Notes: generated by a model from the letters alone, not told the origin. Positions 44,306 through 53,889 are shown, numbered from the stretch's first letter. The stretch is DNA of 64,000 nt from REBR01 sp033721915 (GCA_033721915.1 JAWWAC010000003.1:1-64000); one strand, 5' to 3'. Numbers and translations: made by a program.

Positions 44306-44536
44306 CTACAGGTCGTCCCAGCCATCCCGGATGGCGTCTTCCAGCGCCTTGCGCTCCCGGTACTGCTCTATGGCCCGTCGGGCGTCCAGTCGCCGCTGGT
44401 TGGCGGCCTTGTCCCGGTGGCGGTCTTCCCGGGTCTGAAGATCCATGAAGATATCCAGCAGTTCCTCCTGGACAGCTTCCTTGATCTGCCCGGGGTTGCG
44501 CTGTGCCGGGGCTTGCTGGAGTCGGCCTGAGTGCAT
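44306..44536 (-). CDS. Small charged protein, PA3496-like
   Basis: A 76-residue highly charged helical protein. The end, RRLDARRAIEQYRERKALEDAIRDGWDD, resembles the short PA3496 family described as a putative envelope-integrity factor; the resemblance is from memory. It has no signal peptide. AGGAGG stands just before the ATG, supporting a real gene. It converges on thiI with 28 bases between the stops. The region 44537-44741 upstream holds no other gene. Confidence 0.55.
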   Translation of the reverse strand: MHSGRLQQAPAQRNPGQIKEAVQEELLDIFMDLQTREDRHRDKAANQRRLDARRAIEQYRERKALEDAIRDGWDDL

Positions 44537-44741
44537 GGTTGCCTCCTGTTACCGTCATGGGTTGAACCGCATTCAGTAGTCAGCCAGTGGTCTTTTCCGG
44601 CTGCCGGCCCAGTGGGCTTTTCACCGGAGACACTGTCAATCTAGACCGGAAATATGTCATTTGCATAAAAGTCGTTCACAGTCCTGTGACACGCGGCGGC
44701 AAATGGGAGGCCGGGTTGGCTAGGGGGCGGGGATGGGATCC

Positions 44742-45593
44742 TCAGCGGGGCTGCTTGGAGCGCTCCAGGCTGAGCTTGATGCGTTCCAGCTCCGGGTCGA
44801 TGTCCGGTGTTTTCTGCAGGTAGACCCCGGTGGCCAGCATATCCAGCATCACCAGCTGCGCCAGCCGGGCGTTCATGGGGGTGAAGGTCTCATTGTCCTC
44901 GTCAATGGCCACCGGCAGGGCAATGTCGCACTGCTGGAACAGTGGCGTATGCGGGGGGCACAGGGCAATCAGGCTGGCGCCGCGCTCCTGTGCCATCTGG
45001 CCGTTATCCAGCAGCTGCGGGCTGTGGCCGCTGTGGGAGATGGCCAGCACGCAGTCTTCGGGGCCCAGTGTGACGGCGAGCATATGCTGCCTGTCCGGGT
45101 CGCTGTGGGCGCTGTTGGCGGCGGTGAGCCGGAAGAACTTCTGCTGGGCGTCCTGGGCCACGATGCCCGAGGCGCCAAAGCCCCAGAAGGACACATGGCG
45201 GGCCTGGGAGAGCTTGCTGATGGCTCTCTGCACCGCCTCCCAGTCCATGCTGTCCCGCACCAGAGCCAGGCACTCCCGGGTGTTGTTGATCAGCTTGCGC
45301 CCCAGGTCCACGGGCCGGTCCGCCGCATCCACGGCAAAGGGCACCAGTGCCTCGCTGCGCACCAGCTGCTGTGCCAGTGAGAGCTTGAAGTTCTGGAAAC
45401 TGTCCAGGCCGATGGCACGGCAGAAACGCACAATGGTGGGCTCGGAGACACGGGACTCGGTGGCCAGGTCCACGATGCGCATGTGAATCACATCCTGGGG
45501 CCGTTTCAGCACAAAGTCCGCCACCTTCTGCTCGGACTTGGTCAGGGCATGGTGGCGTGCGCGCAGCTGTTGCAGAATCCGTGAGTTCTTCAC
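44742..45593 (-). CDS. HexR-like RpiR-family transcriptional regulator
   Basis: A 283-residue regulator. The N-terminal HTH_6 domain contains LTKSEQKVADFVLKRPQDVIHMRIVDLATESRVSEPTIVRFCRAIG, and the SIS sugar-phosphate-binding domain contains HVSFWGFGASGIVAQDAQ and VLAISHSGHSPQLLD. This is the HexR pattern; HexR senses 2-keto-3-deoxy-6-phosphogluconate and controls Entner-Doudoroff and central carbon genes. The usual neighbours (zwf, pgl, edd) are absent, so the name is provisional. The start is a GTG (KNSRILQQL follows), since the ATG 57 bases upstream lies outside the family pattern. It is divergent from uvrD. Confidence 0.85.
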   Translation of the reverse strand: MKNSRILQQLRARHHALTKSEQKVADFVLKRPQDVIHMRIVDLATESRVSEPTIVRFCRAIGLDSFQNFKLSLAQQLVRSEALVPFAVDAADRPVDLGRKLINNTRECLALVRDSMDWEAVQRAISKLSQARHVSFWGFGASGIVAQDAQQKFFRLTAANSAHSDPDRQHMLAVTLGPEDCVLAISHSGHSPQLLDNGQMAQERGASLIALCPPHTPLFQQCDIALPVAIDEDNETFTPMNARLAQLVMLDMLATGVYLQKTPDIDPELERIKLSLERSKQPR

Positions 45594-45772
45594 ACCGTGA
45601 CGCTCTTTTGTGGATGGGCAGGTGGATGGCAGACGCTGGACCCTGTCCATGATACGCGGCCCGTTCAGGCGGGGCCAGACGGGAAACCGCGGCCCCGGTC
45701 CTGACGCCGCGGGGCGGGGTTGTTATAGTAGAGCTCCCCTCACGACCCAACACAGACAAGGTAGCCGCCGGC

Positions 45773-47920
45773 ATGGACGTTTCTCCCATACTCGACCCGC
45801 TCAACGATGCCCAGCGCGAGGCGGTCACGGCCCCCTCACTGCCGCTGCTGGTGCTGGCGGGGGCCGGCAGCGGCAAGACCCGGGTGCTGGTGCACCGCAT
45901 CGCCTGGCTGATGCAGGTGGAGGGAGTGCCCGCCAACAGCCTGATGGCGGTGACCTTCACCAACAAGGCGGCCCGTGAGATGCGGGGCCGTATCGAGCAG
46001 ATGATGGGGCTGTCCACCGCCGGCATGTGGTTCGGCACCTTTCACGGTCTGGCCCACCGGTTGCTGCGGGCCCATTACCGGGAGGCGAACCTGCCGGAGA
46101 ACTTCCAGGTGCTGGACGCGGACGACCAGCTGCGTCTGATCAAGCGTGTGATGCGCGAGCTGCAGGTGGACGAGAGCCGCTGGCCCCCCAAGCAGGTGCA
46201 GTGGTTTATCAACAGCCACAAGGACGAGGGGCTACGCCCGGAGCACATCGAGGACAACGGCGACCTGTTCACCGCCACCATGGTCAATCTCTACCGGGCC
46301 TACCACCAGCAGTGCCAGCGCAGCGGCCTGGTGGATTTTGCCGAGCTGCTGCTGCGCTCCCACGAGCTGTGGCTGAACAACCCCTCGCTGCTGGCCCATT
46401 ACCAGAGCCGCTTCCGGCATATGCTGGTGGATGAGTTCCAGGACACCAACGCGGTGCAGTACGCCTGGCTGCGGGTACTCAGCGGCGACCGGGTGCCCAT
46501 GACCATTGTCGGCGACGACGACCAGTCCATCTACGGCTGGCGCGGCGCCCGCATCGAGAACATCCGCCAGTTCCAGAAGGACAATGCCAACAGCCGCCTG
46601 GTGCGCCTTGAGCAGAACTACCGCTCCACACAGACCATACTGGGTGCCGCCAACGCGGTGATCGCCCAGAACCAGGGCCGCCTTGGCAAGGAGCTGTGGA
46701 GCGAGGGCGAAGAGGGGGAGCTGATTGATCTCTACGCCGCCTTTAACGAGCAGGACGAGGCCAACTACATCGCCGACACCATCGGCGCCTGGGTGGCCCA
46801 GGGCCATGCCCGGGCGGAGTGCGCCATTCTCTACCGCTCCAACGCCCAGTCACGGGTACTGGAGGACGCACTGCGCCAGGAAGGCATGCCCTACCGGGTC
46901 TATGGCGGGCTGCGCTTCTACGACCGCCAGGAGATCCGCAACGCCGTGGCCTATCTGCGGCTGATCCACTACCGGGAGGACGATGTGGCCTTCGAGCGGG
47001 TGGTGAACCTGCCCACCCGGGGCATCGGTGCCCGCACCCTGGCCCAGGTGCGCGAGAGGGCGGCTCTGGAGGGCCGCTCATTGTGGCGGGCCACGCAGGG
47101 CCTGCTGCGGGACGGGGTGCTCAAGGGCAAGGCCCGCACCGGGCTGCAGTCCTTCCTGGACCTGATCGAAGAGATCGCGGTGGATGGGGACACGCTGCCA
47201 CTGCACACACTGGCTGAGCGGGCGGTGCACGATACCGGCCTGAGGGATTTCCACAGCCGTGAACGGGGGGAGAAGGGCCAGGCCCGGATCGAGAACCTGG
47301 ACGAGCTGATCGGCGCCACCCGGGAATTCCGCAGCGAGGAAGAGGGGGAAGCCCTGGCGGAGTTTGTGGCACAGGCGGCACTGGACGCCGGCGAGGCCCA
47401 GGCGGAGGACGATGAGGACAGCGTGCAGCTGATGACACTGCACTCCGCCAAGGGGCTGGAGTTCCCCTTGGTGTTTCTGGCGGGCATGGAGGAGGGGCTC
47501 TTCCCCCACAGCATGTCCGCGGAGGAGCCCGGGCGCATGGAAGAGGAGCGCCGCCTGGCCTATGTGGGCATGACCCGTGCCATGCGCAAGCTGGTGCTGA
47601 CCTATGCCGAATCACGCCGGCTTTACGGCCAGGAGCGCTTCAACGCCCCGTCCCGTTTTATCCGCGAGATCCCCGCGGACAAGATCCAGGAGGTGCGGCT
47701 GCGCAACAGCATCACCCGCCCGGTCATGATGCACAGCGAAACGGCTGGCGGCGGGAGCGGCCCTGAGTACCGCATGGGCGAGCGGGTCCTGCACCCGAAA
47801 TTCGGCGAGGGCGTGGTCCTCAACAGCGAGGGCAACGGCGCCCACGCCCGCATCCAGGTCAATTTCGAGGCCGGCGCCAAATGGCTGGTGCTGGCCTACG
47901 CCTCGCTGGAGCGTCTTTAA
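45773..47920 (+). CDS. uvrD: DNA helicase II
   Basis: A 715-residue UvrD. Motifs: LNDAQREAVTAP, Walker A GAGSGKTRVLVHRI, TFTNKAAREMRGR, Walker B VDEFQDTNAVQY, GDDDQSIYGWRGA, RLEQNYRST, LMTLHSAKGLEFPLVFL and YVGMTRAMRKL. The C-terminal Tudor-like domain (GERVLHPKFGEGVVLN) binds partners in E. coli UvrD. It acts in nucleotide excision and mismatch repair. Length matches E. coli (720). TATAGT at about 45723 may be the -10; no LexA box was found upstream. Confidence 0.97.
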   Translation: MDVSPILDPLNDAQREAVTAPSLPLLVLAGAGSGKTRVLVHRIAWLMQVEGVPANSLMAVTFTNKAAREMRGRIEQMMGLSTAGMWFGTFHGLAHRLLRAHYREANLPENFQVLDADDQLRLIKRVMRELQVDESRWPPKQVQWFINSHKDEGLRPEHIEDNGDLFTATMVNLYRAYHQQCQRSGLVDFAELLLRSHELWLNNPSLLAHYQSRFRHMLVDEFQDTNAVQYAWLRVLSGDRVPMTIVGDDDQSIYGWRGARIENIRQFQKDNANSRLVRLEQNYRSTQTILGAANAVIAQNQGRLGKELWSEGEEGELIDLYAAFNEQDEANYIADTIGAWVAQGHARAECAILYRSNAQSRVLEDALRQEGMPYRVYGGLRFYDRQEIRNAVAYLRLIHYREDDVAFERVVNLPTRGIGARTLAQVRERAALEGRSLWRATQGLLRDGVLKGKARTGLQSFLDLIEEIAVDGDTLPLHTLAERAVHDTGLRDFHSRERGEKGQARIENLDELIGATREFRSEEEGEALAEFVAQAALDAGEAQAEDDEDSVQLMTLHSAKGLEFPLVFLAGMEEGLFPHSMSAEEPGRMEEERRLAYVGMTRAMRKLVLTYAESRRLYGQERFNAPSRFIREIPADKIQEVRLRNSITRPVMMHSETAGGGSGPEYRMGERVLHPKFGEGVVLNSEGNGAHARIQVNFEAGAKWLVLAYASLERL

Positions 47921-47962
47921 GGTCTGGCCTGTCCGTCCTGAAGAGCCTCTTTCCGAGTCTCC

Positions 47963-48979
47963 TTACCGGCCTTCAGAGGTAGCGGGGGGCTGGCGGTAGG
48001 CGCTGGGGGAGACGCCGTACCACTTGCGGAAGGCGCGGGAGAAGGCGCTCACGTCGCTGAAGCCCAGCAGGAAAGCCAGCTGGGTGATGCTGGTGTCCGG
48101 GTTGAGCAGGTGACGTTCGGCCAGGGATTTGCGGGTCTGCTCCAGCAGCCGGTGCCAGGTCAGTGACTCATTGCCCAGGTGACGCTGCAGGCTGCGGCTG
48201 CTCAGGTGAAAGGCCTCGGCGGCGCTTTGCAGGCTGGGTTCGCCGTCCGGCAGCTGCCTCTCCAGCCACAGGGCCAGTCGCTGACTCAGTGGCGCATGGG
48301 CCATCTCAGCCAGGCGCTCGTTCAGTGAGCGCTCCAGCATGGCCGCCATGCGGCTGTCGCTGGCGTCCAGCCGGGCCTGGGCATCGCCGGCGTTGAAGGC
48401 CAGCATGAAGGTCCCCGTCTCCTGGACCGGGCAGCGAAAGTAACGCGCCATGGCCTGTTGCAGTGCCGGGTCGATGTCCGGTGTGCTCAGCTGCTGTGGG
48501 TTGAACTGGCGGCTAATACGGCCCCGCATCAGCCGCACCAGGCTGGCCATGACAAACACCACCGCCTGGGGGTGGGGCTGGTGATCCGTGGCCGGGCGGA
48601 AGTACAGTCCGATGCTCTCGCTGTCCTCCTCCAGCTGTGTATCCACCAGGTCGCTGATGAGGCGATGGAATCGCGCCACACGCTGCAGCGCCGTGCGGAA
48701 ATCCCCCCCGGCGGCCTGAATCAGGCCCAGCCCTCCAAAGGTGGTGTAATCCGCAAAGCGGGCCACGTTGATTCCCAGTGAAGAATCCTGCATCAGTGCC
48801 TGGGCTTCATCCAGCAGGGCGCTGCTGGCGGACACGGGAATACGCTGCTCCGGGTCGGCGATCTGTGCCCCGGTCAGCCCATGGCGGGCCAGCAGCTCGT
48901 CGGTGGGCTGCCCGCGGGACTGCATATAGCGCATCAGCGGCTGCAGAAAAGTGGCAACGGTGTCCCTTCCGGCGGTCAT
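47963..48979 (-). CDS. AraC-family transcriptional regulator
   Basis: A 338-residue regulator with the N-terminal Arabinose_bd-type domain (about 1-200, e.g. YTTFGGLGLIQAAGGDFRTAL) found in OruR/OxoR-type AraC proteins. The C-terminal double HTH reads FHLSSRSLQRHLGNESLTW, then SITQLAFLLGFSDVSAFSRAFRKWYGVSPSAYR. It is divergent from the fatty acid desaturase gene with only 92 bases between the starts, so it most likely controls that gene. In this subgroup ligands are often lipophilic; the ligand here is unknown. Confidence 0.92.
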   Translation of the reverse strand: MTAGRDTVATFLQPLMRYMQSRGQPTDELLARHGLTGAQIADPEQRIPVSASSALLDEAQALMQDSSLGINVARFADYTTFGGLGLIQAAGGDFRTALQRVARFHRLISDLVDTQLEEDSESIGLYFRPATDHQPHPQAVVFVMASLVRLMRGRISRQFNPQQLSTPDIDPALQQAMARYFRCPVQETGTFMLAFNAGDAQARLDASDSRMAAMLERSLNERLAEMAHAPLSQRLALWLERQLPDGEPSLQSAAEAFHLSSRSLQRHLGNESLTWHRLLEQTRKSLAERHLLNPDTSITQLAFLLGFSDVSAFSRAFRKWYGVSPSAYRQPPATSEGR

Positions 48980-49071
48980 TGGCGTCTCCGGTCAACTGAT
49001 TGGCGTCCAGTGTCATGTGGGCCTGAGCGATCACGGCTATTGTAGTGCAATCATCCATAGGGAGCATTGCC

Positions 49072-50142
49072 ATGACTGCGACTCACAACGACAACAGCGT
49101 CAATCAGGACGCGCAGATACAGAAAGAGCTGCGGGCCGTGAGCGACCGGGTCCGGGCGCGCCACGGCTGGCTGCGCCACCAGAACGCCATCGGCCTGGGG
49201 ATTTTCACCGTCGCCTTCGGCGGCATGGTCCTTAATGCCTGGCTGTACATGGCCGGCCTCATGCCCGCCTGGGCGGTGATCCTGCTCAGCGCCTTCTGGG
49301 CCTCACTGCTCCATGAGCTGGAGCACGACCTGATCCACTGGATGTACTTCCGCAAGCAGCCCTGGCTGCACCATCTGATGATGCTGGGTGTGTATCTGGC
49401 CAGGCCCACCACCATCAACCCCTGGATACGCCGTGGCATGCACTTTCGCCACCACAAGATTTCCGGTACCGAGACGGATCTGGAAGAAAGGGCCATTACC
49501 CTGGGCGAGCGCTGGGGGTTGAAGCGCCTGCTAATGACGGGGGACAACATGCTGGCGGTCTACCTGCGCGGCAAGAAGTACCGCAGCGAGCCCCGCCGCC
49601 TGTACCGTCAGGGCACCATCAACCGTCGCGATATCAAGAACCTGAAGCTGATCAGCGCCTTTGGTTTCAATCCACTGGGTGTGATTGCCTACGGACTCTG
49701 GCACTTCTTTGTCATCTACTACCTGGCCACGGGGCTGGCCTGGCTGTTCGGCACCAGCGTGCCCTGGCCGGGTGTGGTCGAGTCCAACATGGGCTGGATC
49801 ACCACGCTGATCGTGGTGCTGATCGCCCCCAATGTGCTGCGCACCTACTGCCTGCACTTTATCTCCTCCAACATGCACTATTACGGGGATGTGGAGCCGG
49901 GCAACATCAGCCAGCAGTGCCAGGTGCTGAATGTCTGGTGGCTGTTGCCGGTGCAGGCGTTCTGTTTCAACTTCGGCAGCACCCACGCCATTCACCACTT
50001 TGTGGTGCGGGATCCCTTCTACGTGCGCCAGCTGGCGGCCAAAGAGTCCCACGAGGTACTGCGACGCCACGGTGTGCGCTTCAATGACCTGGGTACCTTC
50101 CGCCGTGCCAACCGCTACTACGAGCGCACCCCGGCCGCCTGA
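49072..50142 (+). CDS. Membrane fatty acid desaturase/hydroxylase
   Basis: A 356-residue membrane di-iron enzyme. Three histidine clusters are visible: HELEHDLIH, HFRHHK and STHAIHHF, plus several membrane helices (IGLGIFTVAFGGMVLNAWLYMAG; VIAYGLWHFFVIYYLATGLAWLF). The family desaturates or hydroxylates acyl chains in the membrane, with electrons from a ferredoxin or similar partner. AGGGAG lies before the start MTATHND. Divergence from an AraC regulator suggests controlled expression, for example by fatty acids; that is inference. Confidence 0.9.
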   Translation: MTATHNDNSVNQDAQIQKELRAVSDRVRARHGWLRHQNAIGLGIFTVAFGGMVLNAWLYMAGLMPAWAVILLSAFWASLLHELEHDLIHWMYFRKQPWLHHLMMLGVYLARPTTINPWIRRGMHFRHHKISGTETDLEERAITLGERWGLKRLLMTGDNMLAVYLRGKKYRSEPRRLYRQGTINRRDIKNLKLISAFGFNPLGVIAYGLWHFFVIYYLATGLAWLFGTSVPWPGVVESNMGWITTLIVVLIAPNVLRTYCLHFISSNMHYYGDVEPGNISQQCQVLNVWWLLPVQAFCFNFGSTHAIHHFVVRDPFYVRQLAAKESHEVLRRHGVRFNDLGTFRRANRYYERTPAA

Positions 50143-50211
50143 CGGCCTGACTGCGCCGGCCACCAGGGCCGGCGCAGTCGCTTCCCTCCCTGTCACCTTC
50201 CGTCACCCCCG

Positions 50212-51387
50212 CTACCCTGTCAGTCTAGCGGCGCTGAAAGCCGTCTCCTCAAGACTCTCACGCACGGTGCTGATCACCTCGTCCGCCTGATTCTCATCCA
50301 GGCCCGGGTGGATGGGCAGTGACAGGCACTGCCGGGTGACTTTCTCGGCCACCGGCAGGGTCAGCCCAGGGAAGTCCCGGGCCAGTGCCGGCTGCCGGTA
50401 AAGGGGCCTTGGGTAATGGATGGCGCTTTGAATGCCCTGGGATTGCAGCGTCTGCTGTATCCGGTCCCTCTGCCGGACCCGCACCGTGTACTGGTTGAAC
50501 ACGTGGCGGCTGCCACGGCTCTGTCGGGGGGGAATCAGCCCCGGCAGGCCCGTCAGGGCGGCATTGTAGTAACTGGCCCAGTAGCGCCGTGCCTGGTTGT
50601 AACGCTCCAGACGGCGCAGCTTGGCCCTCAGCACCACCGCCTGGAATTCGTCCAGGCGACTGTTGTGGCCGGCGCTCTCATGGTGGTTGCTCCGGCTGGG
50701 AGCTTGTCGGCTTTGGTTCCCGCTCTGGCCCGGGTCCTGTGGACAGCCGTGATTGCACAGAGCGCGAAGACGGTCCGCCAGTGTATCGCTCTGGGTGGTG
50801 ATCAGCCCTCCGTCGCCACAGGCGCCCAGGTTGGTGTTGGGGTGAAAGCTGAAACAGCCGGTGTCGCCGAAGGTGCCGGTCATGCGTGCGCCGCTGCGGG
50901 CGCCGAAGGACTGGGCACAGTCCTCCACCAGTGACAGGTCGTGATGGTGGGCAATGGCCTGCAACAGCTCCATGTCCGCTGGCTGGCCGAACAGGTGGAC
51001 CGGCAGTATGGCCCTTGTGGCCGGGGTGATGGCCTGCTCCACAAGCGTCGGGTTGAGTGTGAAGGTATCCGGCCGGATGTCCACGAACACCGGCCGTGCC
51101 CCGGCATGGACAATGGCCTCGGCGGTGGCAAAGAAGCTGAATGGGGTGGTGATCACCTCGTCACCGGGGCCAATCCCCAGTGCCATGAGGCTCAGCCAGA
51201 GGGCATCGCTGCCGGAGGCGCAGCTGATGGCGTGGCGGCTGTCCAGGTAGCTGGCCGCCTCCCGCTCAAAGGCGGCCACCTGGGGGCCTGACAGATAGCG
51301 CCCGCTGTCCAGTACCTGGCGAATTCCGTTGAGGATGTCCTCGTTGAGTGCTTTGTTCTGGGTTTTGAGGTTAAGCCTGTCAATCAT
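50212..51387 (-). CDS. DegT/DnrJ/EryC1-family protein lacking the PLP lysine
   Basis: A 391-residue member of the sugar aminotransferase family. Family landmarks are intact: SGPQVAAFE, SCASGSDALWLSL, TPFSFFATAEAI, FVDI, ILPVHLFGQPADM, VEDCAQSFGA, GDTGCFSF, and NSRLDEFQAVVL. However, the segment usually read SFxPxKNLGAxGDGG reads SFHPNTNLGACGDGG: Thr185 (codon ACC) replaces the PLP-binding lysine. There is also an unusual Ser/Gln/Arg-rich insertion before the NSRLDE motif. It may be catalytically dead, regulatory, or use altered chemistry. The start MIDRLN follows AAGGA. No sugar-nucleotide or glycosyltransferase genes are adjacent. Confidence 0.85.
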   Translation of the reverse strand: MIDRLNLKTQNKALNEDILNGIRQVLDSGRYLSGPQVAAFEREAASYLDSRHAISCASGSDALWLSLMALGIGPGDEVITTPFSFFATAEAIVHAGARPVFVDIRPDTFTLNPTLVEQAITPATRAILPVHLFGQPADMELLQAIAHHHDLSLVEDCAQSFGARSGARMTGTFGDTGCFSFHPNTNLGACGDGGLITTQSDTLADRLRALCNHGCPQDPGQSGNQSRQAPSRSNHHESAGHNSRLDEFQAVVLRAKLRRLERYNQARRYWASYYNAALTGLPGLIPPRQSRGSRHVFNQYTVRVRQRDRIQQTLQSQGIQSAIHYPRPLYRQPALARDFPGLTLPVAEKVTRQCLSLPIHPGLDENQADEVISTVRESLEETAFSAARLTG

Positions 51388-51701
51388 TGCGGGGTCCTTG
51401 CGTGCGATTCGCTCAATTCCATTCCCTGTAACCGGGTGCTCCCTCCCTTTTGGAAAAAGGGGGCAGGCATGGCGTGATGGTAGTGGGATTCCTGCTGCCA
51501 CTAAGAGTTCCCTGTCAGTGAGCAATTACACAGATTCAGTGGCGGATTTCAGTGCCTGGATGGAAGGGCGGATAACCGGGGCTTTTAACCCGTTTTCTCC
51601 GGACTGAGTCTCGCGTCTGAATCCCTTTGCTGTAACCTTGCGTAAAGCGGCGGGTCACGTTGGTGATCCATCCAAAGGCCCGGCGAAACAGGAACAGCGT
51701 A
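51388..51701. other. Intergenic region between divergent genes
   Basis: About 310 bases without a supported gene, lying between the DegT-family start (minus) and the VTT/flavoprotein start (plus). It must hold both promoters. It is more AT-rich than its flanks near 51500-51660. Short frames crossing it lack an RBS and family features. Confidence 0.6.
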
Positions 51702-53849
51702 ATGAGTACAGGTAAAAAGCTGGTAATAGCGGTAATTGTGCTGGCAGTGGTCAGCTTCTTTTTCTTTGATCTGGGGCGCTTTCTGGAGCTGGAAGCGCTC
51801 AAGGCCCACCAGGTGGAACTCAATGCCCTGATCACAGAAAACCTGGTGTTGAGTCTGGGTCTGTTTTTCATTCTTTATGTGGTGGTGACGGCTCTGTCAC
51901 TGCCCGGTGCGGCGGTCATGACACTGGCCGGCGGTGCCCTGTTCGGTCTTGGCTGGGGGCTGGTGATCATCTCCTTCGCCTCCACCATCGGCGCCACACT
52001 GGCCTTTCTGGTCGCCCGCTTCCTGCTGCGGGACACCCTCAAGGAGCGTTACGCCAGTACCCTCAAGCGGGTGGATGATGGCATCCACCGCGACGGGGCC
52101 TTCTATCTGGCCACACTGCGGCTGATTCCGGTCTTCCCCTTCTTCGTGATCAATATTGTCATGGGCCTGACCGGCATGCGCACCTGGACCTACTACTGGG
52201 TCAGCCAGGTGGCCATGTTGCCCGGCACCATCGTCTATGTGAACGCCGGCACCCAGCTGGCGGGCATTGAGCGCATGGGGGATATCCTCTCGCCGGAACT
52301 GCTGCTGTCCTTTGTGCTGCTGGGGATCTTCCCGCTGCTGGCCAAGTTCGTGATCGGCTTTATCCAGCGCAAGCGTCTCTACAGCCGCTTCAAGCGCCCG
52401 GCCAGCTTCGACTACAACCTGGTGGTGATCGGTGCCGGCAGTGCCGGCCTGGTCTCCGCCTACATCGGTGCCACGGTCAACGCCAAAGTGGCACTGATTG
52501 AGCGGGGCGCCATGGGCGGTGACTGCCTCAATACCGGCTGCGTGCCCTCAAAAGCCCTGATCCGCTCCGGCAAGGTGGCCCAGAACATGCGCCAGGCGGA
52601 CCAGTACGGCCTGACGGCGGTGGACCCCAAGGTGCCCTTTGCCAATGTCATGAAGCGCATCCACAAGGTGATCGAGACCATCGAGCCCCACGACTCCGTG
52701 GAGCGTTTCACCGGCCTGGGTGTGGACTGCCTGCAGGGCTCGGCGAGGATGATCAGCCCCTGGGAAGTGGAAGTGCAGGAAGGGGAGAGCACGCGGCGCA
52801 TCAGCACACGGGCCATTATCATCGCCAGCGGTGGCAAGCCCTTTGTGCCTCCCATACCGGGCATTGAAGACGTCTCGCCTCTGACTTCGGAGAATCTCTG
52901 GGAGATTGAGGACCAGCCAGGGCGACTGGTGGTGCTCGGTGGTGGCCCCATTGGCTGCGAACTGGCACAGGCCTTCCAGCGTCTGGGCTCCCGGGTGATT
53001 CAGGTGGAGCAGGGTGACAGGCTGCTGGCCCGGGAAGACAGCGACGTGTCCGCCCGGATACTCACACGCTTTCGCGAGGAAGGGGTGGATGTGCGCCTGG
53101 GGCACAAGGCGACCCGTTTTGCCGTGGAAGAGGGGGAAAAGGTGCTCTACTGCGAGTACAACGGTGAGGAAATCCGCCTGCCCTTCGACCAGGTGCTGGT
53201 GGCGGTGGGCCGCAAGGCCAACACCGAGGGCCTGGGTCTGGAGAATCTGTACATCACCCCGACGGAACGGGGCACACTGCCCACCAACGACGACCTGAGC
53301 GTGCTCTACCCCAATGTGTTCGCCTGTGGCGATGTGGCCGGTCCCTATCAGTTTACCCACACCGCCGCCCACCAGGCCTGGTTTGCGGCCGTGAATGCCC
53401 TGTTCGGCCAGTTCAGGCGCTTCAAGGTGGATTACTCGGTGATCCCCTGGGTGACCTTCACCTCACCGGAGGTGGGCCGTGTGGGTCTGAGCGAGGAGGA
53501 AGCCCGTGCACAGGGCATTGACTACGAGGTGACCACCTACGGGCTGGACGACCTGGACAGGGCCATTGCCGAGTCCGAGGCCCACGGCTTTATCAAGGTG
53601 ATCACCCCCCGTGGCAAGGACCGCATACTGGGTGCCACGGTGGTGGGGGAGCACGCCGGCGAGCTGCTGGCGGAGTTTATCCTGGCCATGAAGCACAAGA
53701 TCGGCCTGAACAAGATTCTGGGTACCATTCACCCCTATCCCACCTGGAACGAGGGTGTGAAGTTTGCCGCCGGTGAGTGGAAAAAAGCCCATGCGCCACA
53801 AGGGGTTATCCGCTGGCTTGGCAAGTACCACCAGCGCCGTCGCGGCTGA
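51702..53849 (+). CDS. VTT-domain / flavin disulfide reductase fusion
   Basis: A 715-residue two-part protein. Residues about 1-225 form a DedA-like VTT (TVP38/TMEM64) membrane domain, with the conserved GGALFGLGWG and the RLIPVFPFFVINIVMG segment. Residues about 235-715 form a pyridine-nucleotide disulfide oxidoreductase like mercuric or dihydrolipoamide reductase: VVIGAGSAGLVSA (FAD), the redox disulfide GGDCLNTGCVPSK, VLGGGPIGCELAQ (NAD(P)H), ACGDVAG, and the C-terminal TIHPYPTWNEG with the catalytic His. The enzyme domain should face the cytoplasm. The C-terminal Cys pair of true mercuric reductases is absent. The substrate is unknown. The start MSTGKKL follows AGGAA. Confidence 0.9.
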   Translation: MSTGKKLVIAVIVLAVVSFFFFDLGRFLELEALKAHQVELNALITENLVLSLGLFFILYVVVTALSLPGAAVMTLAGGALFGLGWGLVIISFASTIGATLAFLVARFLLRDTLKERYASTLKRVDDGIHRDGAFYLATLRLIPVFPFFVINIVMGLTGMRTWTYYWVSQVAMLPGTIVYVNAGTQLAGIERMGDILSPELLLSFVLLGIFPLLAKFVIGFIQRKRLYSRFKRPASFDYNLVVIGAGSAGLVSAYIGATVNAKVALIERGAMGGDCLNTGCVPSKALIRSGKVAQNMRQADQYGLTAVDPKVPFANVMKRIHKVIETIEPHDSVERFTGLGVDCLQGSARMISPWEVEVQEGESTRRISTRAIIIASGGKPFVPPIPGIEDVSPLTSENLWEIEDQPGRLVVLGGGPIGCELAQAFQRLGSRVIQVEQGDRLLAREDSDVSARILTRFREEGVDVRLGHKATRFAVEEGEKVLYCEYNGEEIRLPFDQVLVAVGRKANTEGLGLENLYITPTERGTLPTNDDLSVLYPNVFACGDVAGPYQFTHTAAHQAWFAAVNALFGQFRRFKVDYSVIPWVTFTSPEVGRVGLSEEEARAQGIDYEVTTYGLDDLDRAIAESEAHGFIKVITPRGKDRILGATVVGEHAGELLAEFILAMKHKIGLNKILGTIHPYPTWNEGVKFAAGEWKKAHAPQGVIRWLGKYHQRRRG

Positions 53850-53889
53850 TCAGGGAGCCCCGCAGACGCCATGGCGCTGTGGGGCTCGT

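Noticed and set aside
45593..45773. LexA box upstream of uvrD
   Set aside because: No CTG-N10-CAG match to the gammaproteobacterial consensus could be found in the short hexR-uvrD interval.
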